The notes under the pieces: generated by a model | Seen by the model: only the letters and a program-made list of their open reading frames with translations | Database searches by the model: none | What the model was told of the DNA's origin: nothing | Shown: positions 55,935-64,000 of the stretch, one piece after another | Position numbering within the stretch: position 1 is the first letter of the stretch | Layout of the letters: each line of letters begins with the position of its first letter | Assembly (NCBI RefSeq): GCF_005116645.1 | Contig: NZ_SWCM01000005.1 | Location: 1-64,000 of the forward strand | Origin: Desulfopila sp. IMCC35006 | GTDB taxonomy: Bacteria > Desulfobacterota > Desulfobulbia > Desulfobulbales > Desulfocapsaceae | DNA: 64,000 nt | Direction of reading: 5' to 3' | Program-made: the position numbers and the translations under genes

Positions 55935-56785
55935 CCCACATCCCAAACGCGATCAATCCCCACGCCGCCCAACCCACCTCCTTAGCTGCATTGGGCAGAA
56001 GCCTCTGGTTCAACCGCCAGTTGATCGTGCAGATGACCAAGCGCGAGGTTGCCGGCCGTTACAAAGGATCTGCCATGGGCCTGGCCTGGTCGTTTTTCAA
56101 CCCCGTGTTCATGCTGGTGGTGTACACCTTCGTTTTCTCCGAAATCTTTAAAGCCCGCTGGGGTGGGATTGGTGGTGACGATAGCAAAACACAATTCGCA
56201 GTAGTCCTCTTTGTTGGCATGATCGTGCTAAACCTGTTTAGCGAGGTATTCAACCGCGCACCCGGATTGATTCTTGCCAATGTCAATTATGTCAAGAAGG
56301 TCGTGTTCCCGGTTGAAATACTGCCAGTCATTGCTATGCTCGTAGCCCTGTTCCACAGTCTCATCAGTCTTGGCGTGCTGCTGACCGCCTTTGCATTTTT
56401 TAACGGCTACTTACACTGGACGGTGATTTTCATTCCCTTGATCCTTCTGCCGCTGATCACCATAACCCTTGGCTTAGCCTGGATTCTAGCATCAATAGGC
56501 GTATTCCTCCGCGACGTCGGGCAATTAGTCGGCATCATTTCCACCGTGCTAATGTTTCTTGCCCCCGTTTTTTACCCGCTGAACATGGTGCCGGAAAGGT
56601 TTCGCCCGATTATTATGGCCAACCCGCTAACCTTTATCATTGAGCAAGCGAGAGAAGTGTTGATCTGGGGGCATTTGCCAAATTGGGCGGGTTTGGGTGT
56701 TTATACCACAGCTGCTACCGTCGTAGCTTGGGCAGGCTACGCCTGGTTCCAGAAGACCAGAAAGGGGTTTGCCGATGTCCTCTGA
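55931..56785 (+). CDS. wzm: O-antigen/polysaccharide ABC transporter permease
   Basis: 284 residues with six hydrophobic helices. FNRQLIVQMTKREVAGRYKGSAMGLAWSFFNPV (interrupted by the amphipathic gate helix) is the ABC-2 type polysaccharide permease signature. With the ATPase downstream it exports completed O-polysaccharide across the inner membrane. The 3' end overlaps the ATPase gene by 11 bp. Confidence 0.93.
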   Translation: MTHIPNAINPHAAQPTSLAALGRSLWFNRQLIVQMTKREVAGRYKGSAMGLAWSFFNPVFMLVVYTFVFSEIFKARWGGIGGDDSKTQFAVVLFVGMIVLNLFSEVFNRAPGLILANVNYVKKVVFPVEILPVIAMLVALFHSLISLGVLLTAFAFFNGYLHWTVIFIPLILLPLITITLGLAWILASIGVFLRDVGQLVGIISTVLMFLAPVFYPLNMVPERFRPIIMANPLTFIIEQAREVLIWGHLPNWAGLGVYTTAATVVAWAGYAWFQKTRKGFADVL

Positions 56786-58091
56786 TATCGCCATCCGCGT
56801 CGTGAGTATTTGCAAACGCTACGAGATCTACAACACCCCGCGCGACCGTCTGAAACAGTTTTTTTTGCCCTCGATGCAGCGACTGACCGGTCGTCATCCT
56901 CTGCAGTACTTCAAGGAATTCTGGGCGCTCAGGGATGTGTCCTTCGAGGTCAAAAAAGGCGAAACCATCGGTATTGTCGGGCGCAACGGCAGCGGCAAAT
57001 CCACGCTGCTACAAGTGATCTGCGGCACGCTGTTTCCTACTAGCGGCTCTGTGGAAACCGATGGGCGCATCGCAGCTTTGTTGGAGCTTGGCTCAGGTTT
57101 CAATCCGGAGTTCACCGGGCGTGAAAATGTGTATTTGAACGGTGCTGTGCTCGGGTTGGGCAATAAAGAAATTGATATGCGATTTGACGAGATCGTTGCA
57201 TTCGCGGATATAGGTGACTTCATCGAGCAGCCAGTGAAGACTTATTCAAGCGGCATGTACGTCCGGCTGGCTTTTGCAATACAGGCGAATGTCGACCCTG
57301 AAATCCTGATCGTGGATGAGGCGCTGGCGGTGGGAGATCCAGCATTTGTTCACCGCTGCATGGATAGAATTCATACGTTACAAGCGGGAGGGACGACCAT
57401 ACTGCTGGTTACTCACGACAGCTTGGCGGTCAAACGTTTTTGCAGTAAAGCATACTGGTTAGATCGTGGTACGTTACGGTTATCAGGAGAATCCAACGAC
57501 GTTGTGGATGCCTATTTGCACGAACTATTTGACAATGTTTCCAGCACAGTCAAGACCGTTACTGCCGAAAGTAACTGGAATTATAGTGAAAATGGAGAAT
57601 TTATTTGGGAGACCACAATACCCAATCAAGATCGTAGACTAGGTGACTTAACGGCTAAAGTGATTGGGCTTGCTATTTATGATATCAATGGACAGAAAAT
57701 TTCTGCTACTCAAAGCAATGAAAAAGTTCTCCTTCGTTTTAGTGTTATAAACGTTTCGATACCTGTAGGTACCGAGCTTTCGTTTGGATATATTTTTCGT
57801 AATTTTCGCGGAGAAGAAATTGCTGCCACTAATACTAATCTTGAAGAGTGTGTTCCTGTAAGGGTATCTTCCTTGAAAGAGGTATTTAATATTGCAGTAG
57901 AAATTTTTCTTCCGTCTCTACACTCTGGCAGTTACTCTATCTCTGTAGGGGTAAGCCATTGTTTAAATAGGAAAATAAAACTTGCTGACCGAATTGTAAA
58001 TGGATTGTTTATTAATGTTGTAAACCCAAAGCAAATAACAACCATAACTAGCTTTGATAGCAAATTTGAGATTAAACCACTATGTTTATAA
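56775..58091 (+). CDS. wzt: O-antigen ABC transporter ATPase with C-terminal Wzt domain
   Basis: 438 residues from the ATG at 56775. Walker A (GIVGRNGSGKST), signature region (VKTYSSGMYVRLAFAI) and Walker B (EILIVDEALAVGD) are intact. The last ~170 residues form a Wzt_C beta-sandwich that recognises the non-reducing end of the exported glycan. Base composition drops clearly to AT-rich at about 57540, exactly where this domain starts, and stays AT-rich in the following genes. Confidence 0.93.
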   Translation: MSSDIAIRVVSICKRYEIYNTPRDRLKQFFLPSMQRLTGRHPLQYFKEFWALRDVSFEVKKGETIGIVGRNGSGKSTLLQVICGTLFPTSGSVETDGRIAALLELGSGFNPEFTGRENVYLNGAVLGLGNKEIDMRFDEIVAFADIGDFIEQPVKTYSSGMYVRLAFAIQANVDPEILIVDEALAVGDPAFVHRCMDRIHTLQAGGTTILLVTHDSLAVKRFCSKAYWLDRGTLRLSGESNDVVDAYLHELFDNVSSTVKTVTAESNWNYSENGEFIWETTIPNQDRRLGDLTAKVIGLAIYDINGQKISATQSNEKVLLRFSVINVSIPVGTELSFGYIFRNFRGEEIAATNTNLEECVPVRVSSLKEVFNIAVEIFLPSLHSGSYSISVGVSHCLNRKIKLADRIVNGLFINVVNPKQITTITSFDSKFEIKPLCL

Positions 58092-58903
58092 TTTTTGGTT
58101 CGCCCCGTTCAGGAACAACCCTGCTAAGAGAATCATTAAATCAACACGATAAAATATTTATCCCTCATGAAACGGACTTTATTGTCCCGATAGCATTTGT
58201 GTTAGATAGGGTCTCAGACCCCAGAGTGGGTCGGGAAATAATTTCAAATCTTATTCCAGCCACACGGGATTTTGGGCCAAGTGTTGGCCAGTTTCTCTCC
58301 CCTAGTGAAGTAAGAGATTTGGTTCATGTCGCAGATTATTCGCTTCCAATGATTCTCAATGCACTTTATGGAGCAATTGGAAATAAACTGGGACGCGAGG
58401 TGGTGGGAGATAAATCCCCCAACGATTTAGGCTTTATAGGAATTCTAAAAAAAGTAGGTTTATTTACGTCTGACATTCGAATTATTCACATAGTACGTGA
58501 TGTACGTGATGTCATTATGTCATTAAAAAATACAGAATGGGCACCGAAAGATATCGAAACCTATTTCCCGAGAATTTGGGAAGGAAGTAATTTAAACTTG
58601 ACCACATTTCTGGAGGATTCACAGTATCCATATTTCCGAATTCGATATGAAGACATGGTAAGTAATCCAGGTAACATGTTACCTCTACTGTGTAATTATC
58701 TTGGGGTACAGTATTCTGAAAAAATCTTGAACACCGCAAATTTTGGCAACGACCTAAAGCACCTCGACCATCATCGAAATTTGGATAAGGGTTTTATGGT
58801 TGACCGGTGTTACGCGTGGAAATCGATGATGCCTACAGAATGGGTAGAAAACTGTTCCAACATGGCAAAAGAAGGGCTGCGTGTATTTAATTATGACTCA
58901 TAA
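58082..58903 (+). CDS. Sulfotransferase-like protein
   Basis: 273 residues overlapping wzt by 10 bp. FIIFGSPRSGTTLLRESLN is the 5'-phosphosulfate-binding loop of PAPS-dependent sulfotransferases, and IIHIVRDVRDVIMSLKNTEW the 3'-phosphate region. It would sulfate a sugar of the exported polysaccharide or a related acceptor. AT-rich. An IS4-type element follows directly at its stop codon and leaves it intact. Confidence 0.85.
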   Translation: MFIIFGSPRSGTTLLRESLNQHDKIFIPHETDFIVPIAFVLDRVSDPRVGREIISNLIPATRDFGPSVGQFLSPSEVRDLVHVADYSLPMILNALYGAIGNKLGREVVGDKSPNDLGFIGILKKVGLFTSDIRIIHIVRDVRDVIMSLKNTEWAPKDIETYFPRIWEGSNLNLTTFLEDSQYPYFRIRYEDMVSNPGNMLPLLCNYLGVQYSEKILNTANFGNDLKHLDHHRNLDKGFMVDRCYAWKSMMPTEWVENCSNMAKEGLRVFNYDS

Positions 58904-58908
58904 TGCTT

Positions 58909-60225
58909 CAGTAATATCCGGTTAGAAAATTGCGTGTGAAATATCAATAAATATTAACAGGTTGGGTCCTTTTTTACTTGACAATGAAATAAATATTTTC
59001 GGTCGCCCCCTTAAAAGAAAAATCTTTTAAGGGGCTGACATGAAATTTGTGAAATTTTATTCACGGCAGTATGCTGCACCATCGCAGAGGCAATTACTCA
59101 TACCGTTACACAATATAATGCCTAAAATACCACCACTTAGATCAAGGTCGAACAAACCACTGGCAATGAATACCGAAGAGCTGCTTAATATTTTGACATA
59201 TTACCACCTGCAAGAGTTCTCGTCGGGCAGTGAATTGATCCAAGCTCTGCAGGAAGACGATTACGCCAGGAATTTAGTCGCCCCTGCTGGAGGTATTAAA
59301 CACTCAACATTCTTTGATCTTGTTAATGACCGAGGCGTTGAACAACTTCTTGCTGTGTTTACCGAGCTGCAAAAGCAGGCGACCGGGATTTTGCCGACCC
59401 AATATCTCGAACTTGGTGATCTTGTTGCCATAGACGGATCCCTGATCGATTCAGTCCTTTCCATACACTGGGCCGAATACCGAACAAATTCCAAAAAAGC
59501 AAAACTGCACCTTGGCTTCGACCTCAATCATGGAGTTCCGCGTAAATTGTTTCTGACAGAGGGTAATGGTGCCGCAAGACCCTTTGTCAGCAGAATCATC
59601 GACCCTGGCCAAACCGGTGTGCTGGACCGAGGATATCAGGCACATCATTTGTTTGACCAATGGCAGCAGGATGGCTGTCATTTTGTTTGCCGCATTAAAG
59701 AAGATACTCATATAGAAATTATTGAAGAGTTTCCTGTGCATGAAAATTCTCATGTATTCTTTGATGCAATGGTTTTGCTAGGAACTCCCAATGCTAATCA
59801 AACCAAAAAACCTGTTCACCTTGTTGGTTATACCATTGAGGGCAAATCCTACTGGGTAGCCACCGATCGTTTTGACCTATTAGCTGAGCAGGTAGCGCTG
59901 GTGTACAAACTCCGCTGGGACATTGAAATTTTTTTTGCATGGTGGAAACGCCACCTTAATGTCTATCACCTTTTCGCCAGAAGCAAGAATGGCCTGATGG
60001 TGCAAATCCTCTCTGGTCTTATCACCTATCTTCTTTTGGCGATCTACTGCCAAGAACAGCACGGGGAACCTGTTTCTATCCACCGTGTACGGCAACTCCG
60101 CAATCAAATCCGAAATGAAGCAACACAAATGGCTGTGGAGAAAGCAGCGGTGCAAAATCGGAAACGAAGGAAGCACCTTAAACGATTAAAGAAACCCCAT
60201 GCAATTTCCTAACCGGACATCACTG
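58909..60225 (+). mobile_element. Complete IS4-type insertion sequence with 9-bp target duplication
   Basis: Inverted repeats of about 28 bp (left starts CAGTAATATCCGGTTAG, the right end is its near complement ending at 60225) bound a 1317-bp element with one transposase. ATAATGCTT is duplicated at 58900-58908 and 60226-60234. An intact transposase and exact duplication suggest a recent insertion. Confidence 0.88.
59040..60212 (+). CDS. IS4-family transposase
   Basis: 390 residues. An N-terminal DUF4372-like part (FSSGSELIQALQEDDYARNL) precedes the DDE domain: VAIDGSLIDS (first Asp), VLDRGYQAHHLFDQW (second Asp), and YKLRWDIEIFFAWWKRHLNVYHL (Y-(2)-R-(3)-E-(6)-K motif of IS4). Full length; ends inside the right inverted repeat. 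Confidence 0.92.
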   Translation: MKFVKFYSRQYAAPSQRQLLIPLHNIMPKIPPLRSRSNKPLAMNTEELLNILTYYHLQEFSSGSELIQALQEDDYARNLVAPAGGIKHSTFFDLVNDRGVEQLLAVFTELQKQATGILPTQYLELGDLVAIDGSLIDSVLSIHWAEYRTNSKKAKLHLGFDLNHGVPRKLFLTEGNGAARPFVSRIIDPGQTGVLDRGYQAHHLFDQWQQDGCHFVCRIKEDTHIEIIEEFPVHENSHVFFDAMVLLGTPNANQTKKPVHLVGYTIEGKSYWVATDRFDLLAEQVALVYKLRWDIEIFFAWWKRHLNVYHLFARSKNGLMVQILSGLITYLLLAIYCQEQHGEPVSIHRVRQLRNQIRNEATQMAVEKAAVQNRKRRKHLKRLKKPHAIS

Positions 60226-60422
60226 ATAATGCTTGTTTTTTGACACTTGTATTTGTTTATTAAAAGTCATTCAGGAGAGTGTTATTAATGCAATTATATT
60301 TGGCGTAACAAGTACGTCGCCCATGCACACTCCGTTTCGTTTTTATTCTGTATTCAGACAGTTATTGCGAGAAAAATAAATTAAAGCTCTTTACAAATAG
60401 CCTCATATAATTTTCTATTATT

Positions 60423-61472
60423 ATGCATATTGTAAAATTCGGACCGAATTCAATTATAGTTGAAAGCCTAACTAATACAAAACTCTACCAACCTACTAAT
60501 ATGTGGTTTCTTGGTGACGGACTTAGCAATTCAACAGTTGTGTGTATTAACAATCGTATTTTAACGAAGACAATAGTTAGTTTAGACAGAAATCTGGTTA
60601 CAGTAGAGATACCTCAAGACATCCTCTCGCTTGAACAACGGCTATATATTTTCTTGATTGATACACGTACTGATGTACGTTCAAATATTGTAGAATCAAA
60701 GGTATCTTTCTTTGACTCAAAGAAAAATCTTTGCTCAAAACCTTTTTCCACTTTGGCACACAGGGGAAGACACATTCTAATTAGCTGCTTTCCCAAAAGT
60801 GGCTCGACGTTACTTCTTAAAACCCTCTGTAAAACTACTGGGTTTCAAAACTGTCCAATGGTTTTTGAATACGGGGGCAATGAACAGGACCTATTTTTGC
60901 CATCTATAATTGATGCTTACTCAGTAGATACAATTACACAACAACATGTTCGAGCCACAAATACCAACTTAAGATTAATCAAAAATTATGGTTTAAAAGT
61001 GATAATCTTGACTCGAAATATTTTTGACACACTAATTAGCCTGCATGACCATTTGCTTTCAGAATCATTGGACATGCCAATGGGATATCTAGATAAAAAT
61101 TATAGAATGCTCACATTTGAGCAGCGGCTTGATTTTCTTGTGGATATTGTAACTCCTTGGTACTTCAATTTTTATGCTTCATGGTCGACAGTAAATACCT
61201 ATTTAGCTCCTAATGATTTTTTGTGGATAACTTATGAAGAATTGATCAATGACAAAACTAAAACCATATCCCGACTGCTTTCGAAGTTCGATTTATTAGA
61301 TGATAAAGAAAAAATATTTAGCTCATTGGCAGAAATAAAGAATGAAGATACACGTTTGAATGTTGGCATATCAGGACGCGGCAGGCAAATGTTGAATGAT
61401 TGTCAAAAAAAAAGAATACTCGAACTCACCCAACGTTATCCTAATATGAATTTTTCCCTGATTCTAAATTGA
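60423..61472 (+). CDS. Sulfotransferase-like protein with N-terminal beta domain
   Basis: 349 residues. Residues 1-95 look like an Ig-type beta domain (ligand or glycan binding). LISCFPKSGSTLLLKTL is the PAPS-binding P-loop and VIILTRNIFDTLISLHDHL the second binding segment. AT-rich like the sulfotransferase on the other side of the IS. Probably another polysaccharide-modifying enzyme; the acceptor is unknown. Confidence 0.75.
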   Translation: MHIVKFGPNSIIVESLTNTKLYQPTNMWFLGDGLSNSTVVCINNRILTKTIVSLDRNLVTVEIPQDILSLEQRLYIFLIDTRTDVRSNIVESKVSFFDSKKNLCSKPFSTLAHRGRHILISCFPKSGSTLLLKTLCKTTGFQNCPMVFEYGGNEQDLFLPSIIDAYSVDTITQQHVRATNTNLRLIKNYGLKVIILTRNIFDTLISLHDHLLSESLDMPMGYLDKNYRMLTFEQRLDFLVDIVTPWYFNFYASWSTVNTYLAPNDFLWITYEELINDKTKTISRLLSKFDLLDDKEKIFSSLAEIKNEDTRLNVGISGRGRQMLNDCQKKRILELTQRYPNMNFSLILN

Positions 61473-61500
61473 TAATCAATATTTGTTAACTAGTTTTTCG

Positions 61501-64000
61501 ATGATAACTACCAACATGATCTTCGACCAATACAGCCGCTATAAAGCCTGTTCTGATTTTCTTTACCAAACGGAGTTTAGATCAGGCAATTCCGTTCTTG
61601 ACATCGGCAGTGGACCAGAATGTCTATTTGGGCAATTCATGCCAAATGCCACAATGAACTATGTTGATCCATTAATCCCAAATGGTTCCGGTCAGGGACA
61701 TATCACCGGTAATATATTTGCCAGCGAATTGGAAGGCCAGACTTTTGATTGCGTATCTGCGGTCGATGTATTGGAACATGTGCCTCCCGAATACCGACAG
61801 GCGTTCTTGGAGCGAATGTCGTCACTCGGAAACAATGCCTTGCTGCTCGGTTTCCCCACTTCGGACTCATCAGATGCGTCGGAGACAGACAGGGCAATCG
61901 ATGAGCAGTACCGAGCATTTTTTGGTCACAATTATCCCTGGCTGGAAGAGCATTATCGGTATGGCCTTCCTTCGCTAGTTAAAACGGTTGAGCAGCTTAG
62001 TAAGTTGGGATGGCATTGTCAGTCGATTGGGCACGGTCACGCACCATGGCTGCGTGAGTTACTGGGCTTTGTGATTTGCTTATGGGATATTCCAGGTCTT
62101 CAAAAGGTTGTATTGGATATTAGCGACAAGTTTAACCGTGAACTCTATTCTTGCGATTTCCGTCCTCCTTACTATCGGCAATTTGTAATTGCTTCACGTA
62201 ACCCATTACCGCCGATAATCGCACCCATTGGCACAAAAAAGAGCGTCAAAGCGGAAAGTGCCTTCCGGGCGCTAATTGAAGATGCACACCGTCAGTATTT
62301 TTCCGCGAGTATGCAGCAACTTGTCAATTTCAGCGGTATATTTACCGAACGGGATACGGCGATTGCCGAACGGGATACGGCGATTGCCGAACGGGATACC
62401 GCGATTACCGAACGGGATACCGCGGTGGCTCTTATTAACCTTATTAAGCGTAGTACCTCTTGGCGTATAACACAGCCTTTACGTTTTTTGGCCCGATTGG
62501 CTCGCTACGGATTTTCCAACGAAGATCGCCAACGGTTAACTCAAGGACTGCGTAATCGTTATCACCGCCTACCGCTGCCAACCCATGCGAAAAAATTGTC
62601 CAGTTTTTTCTACCATAAGGTGTTTGGCAAAATTGTGAGGAAGGTGCGCCGCAGTTCCTTACGCAAGGCCAAATTCCACACTCCAACTATAAAGATCGCT
62701 GATCAGCACGAGGGGTTGCCTGATTACATAGTCTGGGGCGTCATTGACTGGCATTTCCGCCATCAGCGGCCTCAGCAGTTGGTTCTGGCATTATCAGAAA
62801 CCAGTCGACGTGTGTTCTATGTTTCACCAAATCTGGTAGACGATGAGCGGGCTGGCTTTGAGGTCGAAGCACTGGAAGCATCGGACCGACTATTTCAAAT
62901 CAGGTTGTTTGTCAACGGTGCGCCATCTATTTATACTGTAGCCCCAAATCAGGAAATCGTTGGGCAGCTTAGGGCAAGTATTGGTGAAGTTCTGGACTGG
63001 ACAAACAGCAAGCAACTTGTTGCTATGGTCCAACATCCCTACTGGTGCGACGTAGCTTCTGTTTTACCCAACAGCCGCCTCGTGTATGACTGCATGGATC
63101 ACCATGAGGGGTTTGGCAACACCGGCAAGACTTTGGTGCAGTTGGAAAAAGCTCTGTTTGGTAAATCCGATCTGACAATAACAACCTCTGATTGGCTGGA
63201 CAAAGAAGTTGCACAATACACTCAACATCGTGCCCTGATACGAAACGCAGGGGATTACGGTCATTTTTCCAGACCACCTGAAAGCATCTACCGTGATCCC
63301 ACAGGCCGCCGCATCATTGGCTACTATGGCGCCATTGCTGAATGGTTTGACCTTAAGCTGGTTGAGGCCGTGGCAAAGCACCACTCTGACTGCTGTATTT
63401 TGCTAATCGGTGCAGATACCGCTAATGCGAAGTACAGACTTGGAAAACTCCCTAATATCAAGTTTATTGGCGAGGTACCGTACAATAAACTGCCGTATTA
63501 CTTATACAGCTTCGATGTTTGTTTGCTGCCTTTTCATATCGTTCCACTCACCTTGGCGACAAACCCAGTTAAAGCCTATGAATATCTGAGTGCAGGCAAG
63601 CCTATTGTATCTGTAGATTTACCGGAAATGGTTCAATTTGATGGATTAATCTACATTGCCGCCAATCAAGCGCAATTTTTGAATGCTGTTGATCAAGTTC
63701 TGACTCGGTCAGAGCCGAAGGACTTGATTCAGCGCCGCAAGGTTTTTGCAGCAGGGCAGACCTGGAATCACCGTGCCGAAGTCCTAATCAAGCATGCGGA
63801 GTCCTCGGAGTATGAAGCAAGGGTTAGCGTAATCGTCGCTACTTACAACAACTTGGCATTAACCCGAGCATGCTTAGCCAGTCTCGACGATCATAGCCAG
63901 TATGATAACATGGAAATCATCGTTGTCGACAATGCTTCCAGCGATGGCTCAAAGCATTTTCTCGAAAACTGGGCCTCCGCTGGCGACGGTCGCAAACTGA
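61501..64000 (+). CDS. Giant methyltransferase-glycosyltransferase protein (partial at right edge)
   Basis: An open frame runs from ATG 61501 (or 61516) off the window, at least 833 residues. Residues about 30-160 are a SAM methyltransferase (VLDIGSGPECLFG, CVSAVDVLEHVPPEYR). Residues 283-310 are four 7-residue repeats of the ERDTAIA type, a coiled-coil spacer. Residues about 400-765 are a GT-B glycosyltransferase (WGVIDWHFRHQRPQQLV, IGYYGAIAEWFDLKLV, KAYEYLSAGKPIVS). From about 775 a GT-A family 2 domain begins (VSVIVATYNNLALTRACL, IIVVDNASSDGS). It likely builds and caps O-antigen chains. Confidence 0.85.
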   Translation, partial: MITTNMIFDQYSRYKACSDFLYQTEFRSGNSVLDIGSGPECLFGQFMPNATMNYVDPLIPNGSGQGHITGNIFASELEGQTFDCVSAVDVLEHVPPEYRQAFLERMSSLGNNALLLGFPTSDSSDASETDRAIDEQYRAFFGHNYPWLEEHYRYGLPSLVKTVEQLSKLGWHCQSIGHGHAPWLRELLGFVICLWDIPGLQKVVLDISDKFNRELYSCDFRPPYYRQFVIASRNPLPPIIAPIGTKKSVKAESAFRALIEDAHRQYFSASMQQLVNFSGIFTERDTAIAERDTAIAERDTAITERDTAVALINLIKRSTSWRITQPLRFLARLARYGFSNEDRQRLTQGLRNRYHRLPLPTHAKKLSSFFYHKVFGKIVRKVRRSSLRKAKFHTPTIKIADQHEGLPDYIVWGVIDWHFRHQRPQQLVLALSETSRRVFYVSPNLVDDERAGFEVEALEASDRLFQIRLFVNGAPSIYTVAPNQEIVGQLRASIGEVLDWTNSKQLVAMVQHPYWCDVASVLPNSRLVYDCMDHHEGFGNTGKTLVQLEKALFGKSDLTITTSDWLDKEVAQYTQHRALIRNAGDYGHFSRPPESIYRDPTGRRIIGYYGAIAEWFDLKLVEAVAKHHSDCCILLIGADTANAKYRLGKLPNIKFIGEVPYNKLPYYLYSFDVCLLPFHIVPLTLATNPVKAYEYLSAGKPIVSVDLPEMVQFDGLIYIAANQAQFLNAVDQVLTRSEPKDLIQRRKVFAAGQTWNHRAEVLIKHAESSEYEARVSVIVATYNNLALTRACLASLDDHSQYDNMEIIVVDNASSDGSKHFLENWASAGDGRKL
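62347..62430 (+). repeat. Four tandem 21-bp repeats within the large glycosyltransferase gene
   Basis: Units start at 62347, 62368, 62389 and 62410, each GAACGGGATAC(G/C)GCG plus 6 bases, encoding ERDTA(I/V)(A/T). The first two are identical, so copy number may vary by slippage. Confidence 0.9.

Overview
The window reads as a chromosomal segment of a Gram-negative anaerobe or microaerophile, most likely a deltaproteobacterium of the Desulfobulbales type. This rests on gene content (smpB-ssrA beside a PilB/GspE ATPase, an IspD-IspF fusion, a lone larC, cydAB with a DUF4492 partner, a C4 zinc-ribbon coiled-coil protein ahead of rnpB) and on moderate GC in the core; it is inference, not a database match.

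Bases 1335-20202 form an integrated element of about 18.9 kb in the 3' end of ssrA (tmRNA, minus strand). A 25-bp copy of the tmRNA 3' end lies at 1335-1359 and again in the intact gene at 20203-20227. Just inside each end is a pair of TGTGGATAA-like 9-mers with the same 13-bp period, probably integrase arm sites. A tyrosine integrase (18418-20103) sits next to ssrA. Left to right the element holds an McrA-like HNH nuclease, a secreted nuclease with a duplicated and MITE-interrupted tail, a defence-like group (membrane-anchored beta-domain protein, winged-helix/membrane protein, radical SAM protein, TIR-TPR protein), a serine resolvase, a P-loop helicase-like gene flanked by two large repeat-rich non-coding stretches, a coiled-coil protein, an AntA/KilAC antirepressor, a second tyrosine recombinase, a PEP-CTERM protein behind a sigma-54-like promoter, and decayed or small genes. 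The non-coding stretches at 9470-10226 and 11541-12898 are the least explained part of the window: they hold a 66-bp repeat pair, a related 119-bp-offset pair, and an array of hairpins each followed by ATG(T/A)ATATG.

Bases 20203-49560 are housekeeping chromosome: ssrA, smpB, a PilB/GspE-type ATPase, nfo and an M48 peptidase on the minus strand; tRNA(CAT); Nif3, zinc ribbon, rnpB, ispDF, a PepT-like peptidase, purF; a REC-GGDEF regulator, HD protein, DsrE-like protein, an apparently orphan cobalamin riboswitch; a quinone oxidoreductase with plsY; uspA; def-fmt-larC-pgpA; cydA-cydB-cydX with a DUF4492 gene; a PII protein; and two glycosyltransferases.

Bases 49560-64000 lead into a surface-polysaccharide locus: CBS protein, hexapeptide-repeat protein, DUF2062 protein, rmlBDAC (dTDP-rhamnose), an O-antigen ABC exporter (wzm/wzt, with a base-composition break inside wzt), two sulfotransferase-like genes separated by a complete IS4-type element with a 9-bp target duplication, and a very large methyltransferase-glycosyltransferase gene running off the right edge. 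Together these suggest a rhamnose-containing, possibly sulfated O-antigen exported by an ABC transporter.
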